Assembly (NCBI RefSeq): GCF_016429255.1
Contig: NZ_JAELUG010000010.1
Location: forward strand, 23,366-87,365
Direction of reading: 5' to 3'
DNA from: Rhizobium sp. ASV8
GTDB lineage: Bacteria > Pseudomonadota > Alphaproteobacteria > Rhizobiales > Rhizobiaceae
Length of the DNA: 64,000 nt
The translations under genes were made by a program, and so were the position numbers. The notes beneath the pieces are model-generated. The model worked only from the letters and a program-made list of their open reading frames with translations, did not search any database and was not told the origin of the DNA. Below, in pieces: positions 1 to 8,281 of this stretch (position 1 is its first letter; every line of letters begins with the position of its first letter).

Positions 1-52
1 TTCTGCTACGAGCTTCCAGGAAACGGCCAAGTTCTTCGTTGTCTCTGGGCAT
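1..52 (-). CDS. Partial CDS: N-terminus of a probable XRE-family (MmyB-like) regulator
   Basis: The minus strand opens with an ATG at position 52 and reads MPRDNEELGRFLEARSR to the window edge, where the gene runs out. The ELGRFLxxR pattern is how many helix-turn-helix regulators with an MmyB-like ligand-binding half begin. A GGGATGG stretch lies about 6 bases before the ATG. Only 17 residues are visible, so this is inference from a short motif. It is on the same strand as the ABC transporter genes and downstream of them. Confidence 0.4.
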   Translation of the reverse strand, partial: MPRDNEELGRFLEARSR

Positions 53-171
53 GATGATCCATCCCGCAGCCGGACAGGCCGCGCGAGCGCAGACCGCCCA
101 TGTTGGCGATCTGCTGGAAGCCCATGCGCTAGGTCCTGCCTTGGCTGCCTATTAATTTCCAGGGTTCAATT

Positions 172-203
172 GGGTCGGTCGCCACCTCGGTCGGCGGCGA
201 CCC
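172..203 (-). terminator. GC-rich hairpin after the ABC ATPase gene
   Basis: An inverted repeat GGGTCG ... CGACCC with further internal pairing lies 27 bases beyond the stop codon of the ATPase gene. It lacks a clear T run on the minus strand, so it is only a weak intrinsic-terminator candidate. Confidence 0.3.
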
Positions 204-229
204 CTCTGCATCCGATCCGACCGCGTGCT

Positions 230-1567
230 TCAACTCGGGTTCTCCAGGGTGAACAGATCCGCATTCTCGTCATAGGCGAAGTATTCGGCGTAGCGAGCCC
301 AGTTCGTCACGGCCTTAATGGTTGTGTCGGCGTAGTCTTCGGACATGTAGTCTTCCAGCTCGTCGCGGAACCGCCGCGCCGGCGCGCGGTGGGTCGGCCG
401 CTCGTCGAGCACGCGACGAATATGCGCGGCAAGCGGTACATAGGTCGCCAGATGCTGCTCGAATAGCTTCTTCCGCTCATCGACATCGCTGTCGGAGAAG
501 CGCAGGCCGGGTGCGGTCAACTTGATGTCGCCTCCTTCCAGATCGGCGAAACGCAGAAGCTGCAGTGTTTCAGCGACCGGGAAGAGATCGTCGATACCCA
601 GATGCAGCTGGGTTGCCAGCGGCGGCAGGTCAGCCTGGCCACGATAGGGCTCTGCGGCCAACGTCTCGATCAGACCGGACATCAGGTTGGTCGAGACCCG
701 CGGCAACTCCATGGCAATACCCGTGCCTGGGAACAGGCCTTCCCGCGATGGAGCCCCCGTTCTCACCGTCATGCGCGCATAGATGTCTTCGACCAGCATG
801 CGGAAGGCCGGGTCGAGGCGGTTGCGCGGCTGCGGCAGATCCACTTTGATTTCGGCGATGACACGACCGGGATTCGATCCGAAGATCAGAATGCGGTCGC
901 ACATGAGGACAGCTTCCTCGATGTTATGCGTCACCATAAGAACCGACTCGATCGGCATACGGCCTTCGCACCACAGGTCGAGAAGGTCGGTGCGCAATGT
1001 TTCGGCGGTCAGGACGTCGAGTGCGGAAAATGGCTCGTCCATCAGCAGAACCTTCGGGCGAACGACGAGCGCACGGGCAAGGCCGACACGCTGACGCATG
1101 CCGCCCGAGAGTTCCTTTGGATAGGCACTTTCGAAGCCGTCGAGGCCGATCAGGTCGATGGCGGCAAGCGCGCGCTTGCGGCGCTCCGACGAAGCGACAC
1201 CCTGAGCTTCGAGGCCAAGTTCGACATTCTGCAGAACCGTCAGCCACGGAAACAGAGCGAAGCTCTGGAAGACAACGGCAACATCGGAATTGGGTCCAGC
1301 CACGGGTCGGCCGGCAAAGGTGATCTCACCCTTGCTCGGACGGATCAGGCCGGCGATGGCGCGCAGCAGCGTGGATTTGCCCGAGCCGGAACGGCCGAGC
1401 AGACCGACGATTTCATTGGGATAGAGCTGAAGGTCGACATTATCGAGGACGACGAGCGAACCCGAGCTTCCCTTGTCGTAGGTCTGGCAAACCTGCTTGG
1501 CCAGCACCAGCGGCGCAGCTTTTACGATTTCGGCCTTCTTGGAGACGACAGCGTTTTCCATGTTCAT
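230..1567 (-). CDS. NitT/TauT-family ABC transporter ATP-binding protein with C-terminal AAA-associated domain
   Basis: The 445-residue cytoplasmic ATPase powers an importer of the nitrate/sulfonate/taurine/bicarbonate type. Residues 20-245 form the ABC domain: Walker A GRSGSGKST at 58-66, Q-loop Q101, signature LSGGMRQR at 153-160, Walker B LLMDEP at 174-179 and the switch His at 214. Residues 290-440 are an extra domain, as in ATPases labelled AAA-associated C-terminal; its role is not known to me. The gene follows the fused permease on the same strand, separated by a mosaic repeat. No substrate-binding protein gene lies next to it, so the substrate cannot be named. Confidence 0.88.
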   Translation of the reverse strand: MNMENAVVSKKAEIVKAAPLVLAKQVCQTYDKGSSGSLVVLDNVDLQLYPNEIVGLLGRSGSGKSTLLRAIAGLIRPSKGEITFAGRPVAGPNSDVAVVFQSFALFPWLTVLQNVELGLEAQGVASSERRKRALAAIDLIGLDGFESAYPKELSGGMRQRVGLARALVVRPKVLLMDEPFSALDVLTAETLRTDLLDLWCEGRMPIESVLMVTHNIEEAVLMCDRILIFGSNPGRVIAEIKVDLPQPRNRLDPAFRMLVEDIYARMTVRTGAPSREGLFPGTGIAMELPRVSTNLMSGLIETLAAEPYRGQADLPPLATQLHLGIDDLFPVAETLQLLRFADLEGGDIKLTAPGLRFSDSDVDERKKLFEQHLATYVPLAAHIRRVLDERPTHRAPARRFRDELEDYMSEDYADTTIKAVTNWARYAEYFAYDENADLFTLENPS

Positions 1568-1583
1568 TTCTCCGATCTTTGAT

Positions 1584-1699
1584 TAGAGCATGATGCCGAA
1601 AAGTGTGTGCGGTTTTCGGACGACATCATGCTCTACTTCTTTGATTCTAGAGCGGATTCAGATTTTAGGTCGACCGGACCTAAAATCATCCGCCTCTAG
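1584..1699. repeat. Rhizobial intergenic mosaic (RIME-like) element, copy A
   Basis: Two palindromes are joined by a CTTCTTTGATTCTAG linker. The first (1584-1635) pairs TAGAGCATGATG with CATCATGCTCTA. The second (1647-1699) contains GATTTTAGGTC paired with GACCTAAAATC and ends in CTCTAG. That last edge includes the TAG stop codon of the permease gene. Related elements occur at 9268-9330, 29125-29229 and 62396-62500, with a half element at 27563-27603. The element sits inside the transporter operon. Confidence 0.75.
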
Positions 1700-3456
1700 T
1701 CGAGGCGCAGGCGACGTTCAGCGAAAACGTAGAGCGGCCGCCAGAGCGTTCTGTTGAAGAGTGTGACGAAGATCGACATGACGACGATCCCGAGGATGAC
1801 CCGCGGAAAATCTCCGGCCGCCGTCGCCTTCGCGATGTAGGACCCCAGCCCAAACGCTTCGAGCTTCGTATCGCCCCAGCTCACCAGCTCGGCGACGATG
1901 CTTGCGTTCCAAGAGCCGCCGGAAGCGGTCAGCGCTCCCGTGACGTAGTAGGGGAAGATCCCCGGCAGGATCGCACGTCGCCACCAGGTCCAGGAACGCA
2001 GCCTGTAGACAGCGGATGCCTCACGCAGATCGGTGGGGAAGGCGCTCGCCCCGGCGATCACGTTGAAGAGGATGTACCATTGCGTGCCCAGCACCATCAG
2101 CGGCGATAGCCAGATATTGGGGCTGGCCCCCGTCGCGACGATTGCGATCACCGCCACCGGGAAGAGCACGTTCGCCGGAAACGCAGCCAGGAACTGCGCG
2201 ATGGGTTGCACCCGCTCCGCGACGGCGGGCCGGAGGCCGATCCAGACACCGAGCGGAACCCAGATCACACTTGCGACCGCAATCAGAACGGCGACGCGGA
2301 TGAGCGTGACGAACCCGCCGGCAAAAGCGATCCATACATCGCTCCACGATAGCGTCTGGCTGAGGTAGGATACGATGTCCCAGATGCTCCAGGCGCCAAT
2401 AGCAGCAATCAGAGCAAACCAAACGTAGTCGATGACCCTGCTGACAACCTGCCGCTCTCCCTGCTTGGCGGTGACAATCTTCGACGCGGGGCGCAGCCGC
2501 AGCAGAAACAGCGCATTCCAGACATTGGCGAAAGGCGCGGTCACATACTTCAGAAGACGTGTGCGCCGAATAAGCGAATAGACCCAGGAACGCGGCTTCT
2601 GCTGGCCTGCGGTCTGCTCGAAACGGAACTTGTCGGCCCAGGCGACGATCGGCCGGAAAAGCAGCTGATCGTAGAGCAGGATGACGATCCCCATGGCAAG
2701 CACGGCCCACCCGACGGCAACGAAGTCCTGCTTGTCGATGGCAACGGCGAGCCAGGAGCCGAGGCCCGGAAGCTGCACCGTGGTATCGCCGACCGTGATT
2801 GCCTCCGAAGCGACCACGAAAAACCAGCCGCCGGACATCGACATCATCGTGTTCCAGACGAGACCGGGCGCGGCAAAGGGTGCTTCCAGCCGCCAGAATC
2901 GCTGCCAGGCTGAAAGGCCGAAGCCGCGGCTTACTTCATCAAGGTCGCGCGGAACCGTGCGCAGCGACTGATAGAAGGAAAAAGCCATGTTCCAGGCCTG
3001 GCTGGTGAAAATGGCAAAGATCGATGCGCACTCCGCCCCCATCTGGCTTCCGGGGAAAAGGCCCATGAAGAAGGTGACGGTGAAGGTGAGGAAGCCGAGC
3101 ACCGGCACAGACTGCAGGATATCGAGAGCCGGAATGATGATCTTTTCGGCACGGCGGCTCTTCGCGGCAAGCGTTGCGACCACGAAGGTGAAGATGAGCG
3201 AAGCGACGATCGCCGCCATCATGCGCAATGTCGTGCGCAGCGCATATTCGGGCAGATAGGCCGGATCCAGCGAAATCGACGCAGTGGAGAGGCCGGCGAG
3301 CGGCGCACGCATCTCGCCGACCCCGTGAAGCGTCAGGTAGGCTGCAGCAGCTATGAAGGCGAAGGCTGCGAGGTCGTAGCCGTTTGGCAGAATACGTGCA
3401 CCGGCCAACGCGGCTACGGCGCTACGCTCGCGTCGATCATTGGCAAGGAAAACCAT
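1696..3456 (-). CDS. ABC transporter permease, two fused permease domains
   Basis: This 586-residue inner-membrane protein is the translocation channel of the ABC importer. Two BPD_transp_1 (TauC/SsuC-type) halves are fused: hydrophobic blocks cover about residues 28-275 and 335-575, each with a cytoplasmic EAA-type loop. One loop reads DLDEVSRGFGLSAWQRFWRL near residue 170, the other DLREASAVYRLRSWTWWRR near residue 505. Ordinary family members have one such domain and about 260 residues, so one polypeptide here supplies the whole dimer. AAGGGG lies 6 bases before the ATG. The stop codon lies in the adjacent repeat. Confidence 0.85.
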   Translation of the reverse strand: MVFLANDRRERSAVAALAGARILPNGYDLAAFAFIAAAAYLTLHGVGEMRAPLAGLSTASISLDPAYLPEYALRTTLRMMAAIVASLIFTFVVATLAAKSRRAEKIIIPALDILQSVPVLGFLTFTVTFFMGLFPGSQMGAECASIFAIFTSQAWNMAFSFYQSLRTVPRDLDEVSRGFGLSAWQRFWRLEAPFAAPGLVWNTMMSMSGGWFFVVASEAITVGDTTVQLPGLGSWLAVAIDKQDFVAVGWAVLAMGIVILLYDQLLFRPIVAWADKFRFEQTAGQQKPRSWVYSLIRRTRLLKYVTAPFANVWNALFLLRLRPASKIVTAKQGERQVVSRVIDYVWFALIAAIGAWSIWDIVSYLSQTLSWSDVWIAFAGGFVTLIRVAVLIAVASVIWVPLGVWIGLRPAVAERVQPIAQFLAAFPANVLFPVAVIAIVATGASPNIWLSPLMVLGTQWYILFNVIAGASAFPTDLREASAVYRLRSWTWWRRAILPGIFPYYVTGALTASGGSWNASIVAELVSWGDTKLEAFGLGSYIAKATAAGDFPRVILGIVVMSIFVTLFNRTLWRPLYVFAERRLRLD

Positions 3457-3490
3457 GTATAACCCCTTGAAACCAGGATGTTACCAATGT

Positions 3491-3530
3491 GCGCCCCGCC
3501 TGACGCTGCATTCGCAACGCAGCGGGGCGC
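3491..3530 (-). terminator. Strong GC hairpin between the small gene and the permease gene
   Basis: GCGCCCCGC pairs perfectly with GCGGGGCGC around an internal CTGC/GCAG helix. It lies just beyond the stop codon of the 76-residue gene (3548-3778) and before the permease start, so it probably terminates the small gene. No T run follows on the minus strand. Confidence 0.45.
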
Positions 3531-3547
3531 TTGTTTGAAGAAAAAGA

Positions 3548-3778
3548 CTAGGCCGCCCGGCGACTGTGATCCTCATCGGAGCCGGCAGCTCCTTCAGTCG
3601 TCCAGAAGCATTCCAGCTTCCCGGTGCGAGAGTTGGTGTGCCAGACGGCAATCAGGCGCGGGCGTGGAAAGGAGGCAGCCCGAATGGGCGCCGGCGAAAA
3701 CGCAACAATGTTCGATGCATTCGCCGAGGAAAATTTGGTAGCGAATCTGCGTTCGCGGAAAAGAACGATGTTGTTCAT
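3548..3778 (-). CDS. Small conserved hypothetical protein, 76 aa
   Basis: This short cytoplasmic protein has no signal peptide. Its centre reads RPRLIAVWHTNSRTGKLECFW (residues 40-60), a pattern I associate with small uncharacterised rhizobial proteins. The start is well supported: AAGGAG lies 6 bases before the ATG. A hairpin follows the stop codon. The basic, Arg-rich N-terminus and a Trp/Cys-containing patch are visible, but no known catalytic or DNA-binding motif. It is on the same strand as the ABC transporter but separated from it by the hairpin. Function unknown. Confidence 0.62.
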   Translation of the reverse strand: MNNIVLFRERRFATKFSSANASNIVAFSPAPIRAASFPRPRLIAVWHTNSRTGKLECFWTTEGAAGSDEDHSRRAA

Positions 3779-4460
3779 GGCTCACTCCTTGGTCTGCGTC
3801 TCGGCAGATCCTCGAGCAAGCCGGAAAGGACGAACTAAGCCCTACCGTCGCTTGCCCGACGATTGCCGGCAGCGTTCCAGGTTATTGCAATGACCGTCCG
3901 GATTCGGGCATGGGCCGCGACCGGACAGCGGTTAGGGTAGCTGTCCATTTGCTTCTTAATTTGCTGTTTCATCCGCCATTGCTTGGTGTCGCGCAGGCAG
4001 GGTCCTCTTGTCACACCCCCTGGGATGGGTCAATCAAGCGATGGTGCAGTGCAACTATACCAAGGTATAGGTCCTGGAATTCTCCGGCGGGCGCATTCAG
4101 TCAGTCGCGACAAAAATCATGATTTGAGAAGAGCTTACCAAGCTCCGGTGTCGCGCCCCTCGCCGCCCAGAGCGTGGGAAATACCGCCGTTCGCACGCTC
4201 GGCGTTGAAGCAGAACCAAGTCTGCCACTAAAATCGGGATCTTTTTCAGTATTCTTGCGAACTTCGCGGTCCAAGCTGAAGCCGCATGCAACAGCTTCTT
4301 TTAAAATGAAGCATGCGAAGCCAGAGGTTGAATTTAGGCATGCACTAAGGAAGAAATATGGGATAAATTCTACCTGTCCTATCGGACTCAGCCTGCCCGA
4401 AACCAACGAATTTCCCCAGAAGGCGGATAATTAGGCACGAAACGAAATATAGAAGGCGCG
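3779..4460. other. 682-bp non-coding stretch upstream of the SARP-like regulator
   Basis: No convincing gene is seen. Short open frames on both strands (for example 4174-4434 plus and 4101-4406 minus) lack ribosome binding sites and family-like sequence. The 3' half is AT-richer than its surroundings, as expected of a promoter region. It holds one clear inverted repeat at 4055-4070. Confidence 0.5.
4055..4070. promoter_or_regulatory. Inverted repeat, possible operator
   Basis: CTATACC-AA-GGTATAG is a perfect 7-bp inverted repeat with a 2-bp spacer, placed about 390 bp before the SARP-like regulator gene and 280 bp from the start of the small minus-strand gene. It has the size of a dimeric regulator site. 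No regulator can be assigned. Confidence 0.3.
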
Positions 4461-6386
4461 ATGCAATTTTCACTCAGAACATTTGGAGAGCTCGTTCTTC
4501 TCGACGAAGAGGGACAGGACGTGGCATTTCCGGAAAAAGCTCTCCTGATACTTGCCTATCTACTCGCCATCGACGTGCAATACAGCAGCCGGGCGGCAAT
4601 AGCGCGACTTCTGTGGGGCGAGGATGACATTGCCAACTCCCTGACGAACCTGCGCAAGCTCATCTCCCGCATCAAGAGCAGGCAGACGGATCTCGGCGTC
4701 GAGTTCCTTGCCTTTGACGACATGGATATTCACCTTGTCAATCACTCCTTGACGAGTGACATCGTGTCCGCAGCTGCAGCGGCAACCGCGCCTCTATTAG
4801 AAAACCTTGCGACTCTTACACAGGATCTGCGCTCGACGTTCCTTGAAAAGGCAAACTGCCAAAGCCGGATTTTCATCGATTGGCGCGAAAACGAAAGAAA
4901 GCGGCATCTGGCGCTGCTGAAGGAAATGCTGGACGCGGCTGCGAGGCTTCCCGCAACAAAAAGGGATGTCGCTCTCGCCAAAGAGGCAGCGCTCGTTCTG
5001 TTCGAAGCCGATCCTCGCGATGAAAGCATCCATCACCTCCTGCTAAAATCATTCGAAGCCGATGGCGGCCTTGAGCAGCTCAAGAATCTGTTCGAACAGC
5101 GCAAAGGCCTGGCATCCTCCTGGATCGGAAAACTACCGGCATCACCGCACTCGGTAGCCTCGGTCTCTCCGGACAATCTCATGAATGAAGCGGCCGAGGA
5201 ACCTGACCTTGCCTCGCAAGCCATCTTGCGCATACCGCGCGTAGCCTTGTTGCCCCCCGCCAACGATAGTACCGATGCGGCAGCAGCAATTGTGGCATCT
5301 TCGCTGATTGAGGACATCACGCTCGGCTTTTGCGCCCTACACAGCCTGCGGGTGATCGCCCCCTACTCCGCTATGCAAATGAGCCGCCAGAGCGAAAATC
5401 AGATCGCGCTCCTCCAACGCTATGATATCAATTATGTTCTCGACACGAGGCTGAGCGGGCTTGGTGACGATCTCTCCCTATTTTCGCAGCTCATCCACTT
5501 ACCGAACAGCGAGGTTGTCTGGGCCGAGCGCTTCACCTTCGGCAAGCTGGATCTGGCTCGCAATAAGCGGGATATCTCGCGGCACATCGTTCTCGAGGTT
5601 GCCGGGCAGGTAGAGCGTCATGAGATGGCGCGTGCCTATTTCGAGAAAAATCCGGCCGCCTATCATCAATATCTGGTCGGCCAGCAATATCTTCACCGCC
5701 TGACGCTGCCAAACATGCGTCGCGCCCGCAAACAGATGAAAGCTGCTCTCCGCGAAAGCAACGATTTCGCCCCTGCCCTCAGTTCCATCGCCCGCACCTA
5801 TTCCAAGGAATGGCTGCTGACCGCCCGTGGAGATATTGAGCTACTGAAATCGGCAGAGACTTACGCAACCCAAGCCATTGCAGTCCGCAATGATCTGGCG
5901 GACGGCTATCGCGAACTTGGCGTCGCCAAGCTGTTGCAGGGATCGATCGACGAAAGCGTCGAGGCACTGGAACTGGCGGAAGCGCTCAGCCCTCATTATG
6001 CCGACGTCATCGCCGACCATGCCGACACGCTTGTGCATTTCTCACGACCAGATCTGGCATTGCAGAAGATCGGGCACGCCATGGAGCTCAATCCCATCAA
6101 CCCGGATTCCTATATATGGACGGCCGCCGGAGCTCACTACGCACTCGGCCAGTTCCAGGCCTCGCTCGACTACATCGACCAGATGGCCGATCCGATTCTG
6201 GCAGACCGGCTGTCCGCGGCGAACTGGGCAATGCTAGGCGATAAGGAAAAGGCCAGCACCATCGTACGCAGGGTCCGTGAGGCCAATCCCGACTTTGATG
6301 TCGACCGATGGCTGTCCTTCGTTCCCGTCAAGGAACAGTGGCACAAAGAACTCTATCGCGAAGGTTTGAAGAAGGCAGGTTTCTGA
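4461..6386 (+). CDS. SARP-like transcriptional regulator with TolB-like middle and TPR tail
   Basis: This 641-residue protein starts with a winged-helix segment of the OmpR/SARP type (residues 1-95, beginning FSLRTFGELVLLDEEGQ). A helical bacterial transcriptional activator domain follows (about 100-230). Residues 255-370 resemble the TolB-like/FlgO-like segment found in CadC-type and adenylate-cyclase-linked regulators (RIPRVALLPP, then AERFTFGKLDL). The rest (about 395-620) is helical and TPR-like. No membrane segment is visible, so it is probably a cytoplasmic DNA-binding activator with a protein- or ligand-sensing tail. AGAAGG lies 4 bases before the ATG. It stands alone and its target is unknown. 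Confidence 0.75.
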   Translation: MQFSLRTFGELVLLDEEGQDVAFPEKALLILAYLLAIDVQYSSRAAIARLLWGEDDIANSLTNLRKLISRIKSRQTDLGVEFLAFDDMDIHLVNHSLTSDIVSAAAAATAPLLENLATLTQDLRSTFLEKANCQSRIFIDWRENERKRHLALLKEMLDAAARLPATKRDVALAKEAALVLFEADPRDESIHHLLLKSFEADGGLEQLKNLFEQRKGLASSWIGKLPASPHSVASVSPDNLMNEAAEEPDLASQAILRIPRVALLPPANDSTDAAAAIVASSLIEDITLGFCALHSLRVIAPYSAMQMSRQSENQIALLQRYDINYVLDTRLSGLGDDLSLFSQLIHLPNSEVVWAERFTFGKLDLARNKRDISRHIVLEVAGQVERHEMARAYFEKNPAAYHQYLVGQQYLHRLTLPNMRRARKQMKAALRESNDFAPALSSIARTYSKEWLLTARGDIELLKSAETYATQAIAVRNDLADGYRELGVAKLLQGSIDESVEALELAEALSPHYADVIADHADTLVHFSRPDLALQKIGHAMELNPINPDSYIWTAAGAHYALGQFQASLDYIDQMADPILADRLSAANWAMLGDKEKASTIVRRVREANPDFDVDRWLSFVPVKEQWHKELYREGLKKAGF

Positions 6387-6410
6387 CGATATTCGCCAAA
6401 GACAACGAAA

Positions 6411-6486
6411 TGGTGGGCCCGGAGGGACTCGAACCCCCAACCAAGCGGTTATGAGCCGCCGGCTCTAACCATTGAGCTACAGGCCC
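6411..6486 (-). tRNA. tRNA with CAU anticodon, probably tRNA-Ile2 (lysidine-type)
   Basis: On the minus strand a full cloverleaf folds: 7-bp acceptor GGGCCTG/CGGGCCC, D arm, anticodon stem GGCGG/CCGCT with loop CTCATAA, T arm GGGGG-TTCGAGT-CCCTC, and an encoded CCA. The anticodon is CAT. The core GGTTAGAGC ... CTCATAA ... GCTTGGT is much closer to the minor isoleucine tRNA (AUA reader, C34 converted to lysidine by TilS) than to elongator tRNA-Met. Automatic annotation may call it Met. Confidence 0.9.
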
Positions 6487-6650
6487 GGCACGAGAGAAAA
6501 GTCCCCGCACTCGCGACTCCGAAGCAATGGTTCCCCGGAAGCCGACTTGGCTCTAACCCAATTTCTCTTTTCCGACAAGGGACTGCCGTAATACCTTCAC
6601 AATCAATCCGCAAAAGCGAACCCGAGGGATTATCAACCAAGGAACGAACC

Positions 6651-7394
6651 ATGCTACTGACGAAAACCAGAGATTTTGCTCTTGCCGCCCTTGTCAGCAC
6701 GACATTCTTCATGCCTGCGGCCGCCGCCTTCGCCGAAGATGCCAAGCCGCGCGAAGCCGTCATCACGGTCACCGGTGAAGGACATGCGGCGGTTGCACCC
6801 GATATGGCCGTGGTAACGCTCGCAGTCGTTCAGCAAGCAAAGACGGCGCAGGATGCGCTCGAGCAGAACAACAAGGCCATGAGCGCTGTTCTGGCGACAC
6901 TGAAGGAAAGCGGTATCGCCGAGCGCGATCTGCAGACCTCGGGCTTCTCCATCCAGCCGCAATATACCTATCCCAATGACAAGGACGGCCATACGCAGCC
7001 GCCGGTCCTGAACGGATATCAGGCGACGAACGGCCTGACCATTCGCGTACGTGACCTCACCAAGCTCGGCGGATTGCTCGATCAGGCGATCAAGCTCGGT
7101 ATCAACCAGGGCGGTGATATCCAGTTCACCAACGACAAACCGGATGCGGTCCTTGCAGAAGCTCGCAAGAAGGCAGTCGCCGATGCCGCTGCCAAGGCGA
7201 AGACCCTGACGGATGCTGCCGGCGTCAAGCTCGGCCGGGTCGTTGCGATCCATGAGGGCGGTATTGCGGCCCCGCCGCAGCCCTACATGCGCGCTATGGC
7301 CGCGTCGGCACCAATGGACAAGGCCGTCCCGGTCGCCACGGGTGAGAACGAATACAACGCGTCAGTAAGCATCACCTACTCGATCCAGCAGTAA
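6651..7394 (+). CDS. SIMPL-domain (DUF541, BP26/OMP28-like) periplasmic protein
   Basis: The 247-residue protein has a signal peptide (residues 1-28, cleavage likely after AFA) and one SIMPL/DUF541 domain from about residue 35 to the end. Family hallmarks are VTGEGHAAVAPDMAVVTLAV near the start, NGYQATNGLTIRVRDL in the middle and the closing YNASVSITYSI. Homologues include the Brucella 26-kDa periplasmic antigen BP26, which forms a channel-like oligomer; the molecular role is unsettled. AAGGAACG lies just before the ATG. It is transcribed alone, away from the tRNA. Confidence 0.88.
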   Translation: MLLTKTRDFALAALVSTTFFMPAAAAFAEDAKPREAVITVTGEGHAAVAPDMAVVTLAVVQQAKTAQDALEQNNKAMSAVLATLKESGIAERDLQTSGFSIQPQYTYPNDKDGHTQPPVLNGYQATNGLTIRVRDLTKLGGLLDQAIKLGINQGGDIQFTNDKPDAVLAEARKKAVADAAAKAKTLTDAAGVKLGRVVAIHEGGIAAPPQPYMRAMAASAPMDKAVPVATGENEYNASVSITYSIQQ

Positions 7395-7411
7395 ACATAG
7401 CATCGAGAGCT

Positions 7412-7449
7412 GGAGCGCATTGCGAGGCTGAAAACTCACGATGCGCTCC
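7412..7449 (+). terminator. Hairpin after the SIMPL gene
   Basis: GGAGCGCAT pairs perfectly with ATGCGCTCC across a 20-base loop, starting 18 bases after the stop codon. No T run follows. It could be a weak terminator or part of an intergenic repeat. Confidence 0.35.
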
Positions 7450-7548
7450 AAACGATTCGAGGAAAGTTGCGCTGCCGCTTTCCGTTCGAGATCGAGTGAA
7501 GGCCATGGGCTGAAGTGGCGCTTGGATCTCTTGAAGAGCAAGTTGCTC

Positions 7549-7604
7549 CAAAAAACAAAACCGCCCTTCGCTCAGATCCTCGTGAGGTCGAGCAAAGGGC
7601 GGTT
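7549..7604 (-). terminator. Rho-independent terminator of the secreted-protein gene 7675-8028
   Basis: A 14-bp stem (ACCGCCCTTCGCTC against GAGCAAAGGGCGGT, one mismatch) with a small inner hairpin is followed on the minus strand by TTTTGTTTTTT. It lies 71 bases downstream of the minus-strand gene. The T run is on the minus side only, which fixes the direction. Confidence 0.8.
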
Positions 7605-7674
7605 CCGCGGCCCCCGCCAATAAGGCGAAAAGTCAGACATCGAAGAGCAGGGCCTTGAGCCCTCGCAATTCTTA

Positions 7675-8028
7675 TTAGCGGCCTAGCAGCGGGCAGCCGC
7701 GAACATTTGCAAACATCATCGTATCCGGACCACGGCGACCGAAGCCATCAACGATAACGCGGCGCGGCGTCACGTCCACAACGCGGGCACGGCGCAGACC
7801 GTAGCTGCGCGCAACATCCAGCGCATCGCGCGGATCGCAGCCGCGACGGTCGTAACCACGGCGGTCATAGCGCGGCGGCGGACGGTCATAGTCCGGCGGT
7901 GGCGGACGGTGACGGCCGGGGCCGACATAGATGTCCAAATTCTGGGCGGAAGCAAAATCCGCCGTGCCGGACAGCGCAGTGACTGCGATGGCGGCGGCGA
8001 CCCCCAACTTTGCCAGCAATTGTTTCAT
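7675..8028 (-). CDS. Small secreted protein, paralogue 1
   Basis: The 117-residue product begins MKQLLAKLGVAAAIAVTAL, a signal peptide ending near ASAQ (residue 29). A Pro/Arg/Tyr-rich repeat (PPPDYDRPPPRYDRRGYDRR) follows. The conserved C-terminal half runs DPRDALDVARSYGLRRARV, then DVTPRRVIVDGFGRRGPD and MFANVRGCPLLGR. The same C-terminal plan occurs in the neighbour at 8282-8587. I start at 8028, where GGAGA precedes the ATG; a longer frame to 8118 lacks this. Two Cys residues per mature protein could form a disulfide. Uncharacterised envelope protein. Confidence 0.75.
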   Translation of the reverse strand: MKQLLAKLGVAAAIAVTALSGTADFASAQNLDIYVGPGRHRPPPPDYDRPPPRYDRRGYDRRGCDPRDALDVARSYGLRRARVVDVTPRRVIVDGFGRRGPDTMMFANVRGCPLLGR

Positions 8029-8204
8029 TCTGTTCTCCATAGTGCAAAAGGCTTCTCTCATAACGGCAAGATGCGTTGAGCGAGTACCCGAGAGGTAAAG
8101 GCGAGAAACTGAACGCATTCAGAATCGGCCATTCATCCAATATTCACCTACAATGAACGCCAAGATCAAACCAGACAGCCGACAATAGCACACCAGGATA
8201 AAAT

Positions 8205-8233
8205 GAAGCCGCCTCGCTTGCCGAGACGGCTTC
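8205..8233 (-). terminator. Hairpin terminator of the secreted-protein gene 8282-8587
   Basis: GAAGCCG/CGGCTTC encloses CTCG-CTTGC-CGAG, giving a long hairpin. On the minus strand it runs into ATTTTATCC. It sits about 50 bases beyond the stop codon of the minus-strand gene, so each of the two paralogues has its own terminator. Confidence 0.65.
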
Positions 8234-8281
8234 GGATTTAGCGAATAGATGTGGAAAACATGGGCAATCCAGTCGCTGCGA

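Noticed and set aside
3..155. Plus-strand frame ending at 155 as the tail of an upstream gene
   Set aside because: Sequence shows no family pattern, while the minus strand offers a regulator-like N-terminus at 52; left unannotated.
4101..4434. Frames of 101 (minus) and 86 codons (plus) in the gap before the SARP-like gene
   Set aside because: No start signals, and composition of non-coding AT-rich sequence.
6411..6486. Calling this tRNA elongator tRNA-Met
   Set aside because: The CAT anticodon fits, but acceptor and anticodon-stem sequence match the minor tRNA-Ile type; presence of a TilS-modified C34 would settle it.
6234..6510. Two minus-strand frames with GVRVPPGPP and VAQWLEPAAHNRLVGGSSP sequence
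   Set aside because: These are the familiar false translations of a tRNA gene; the tRNA at 6411-6486 explains them.
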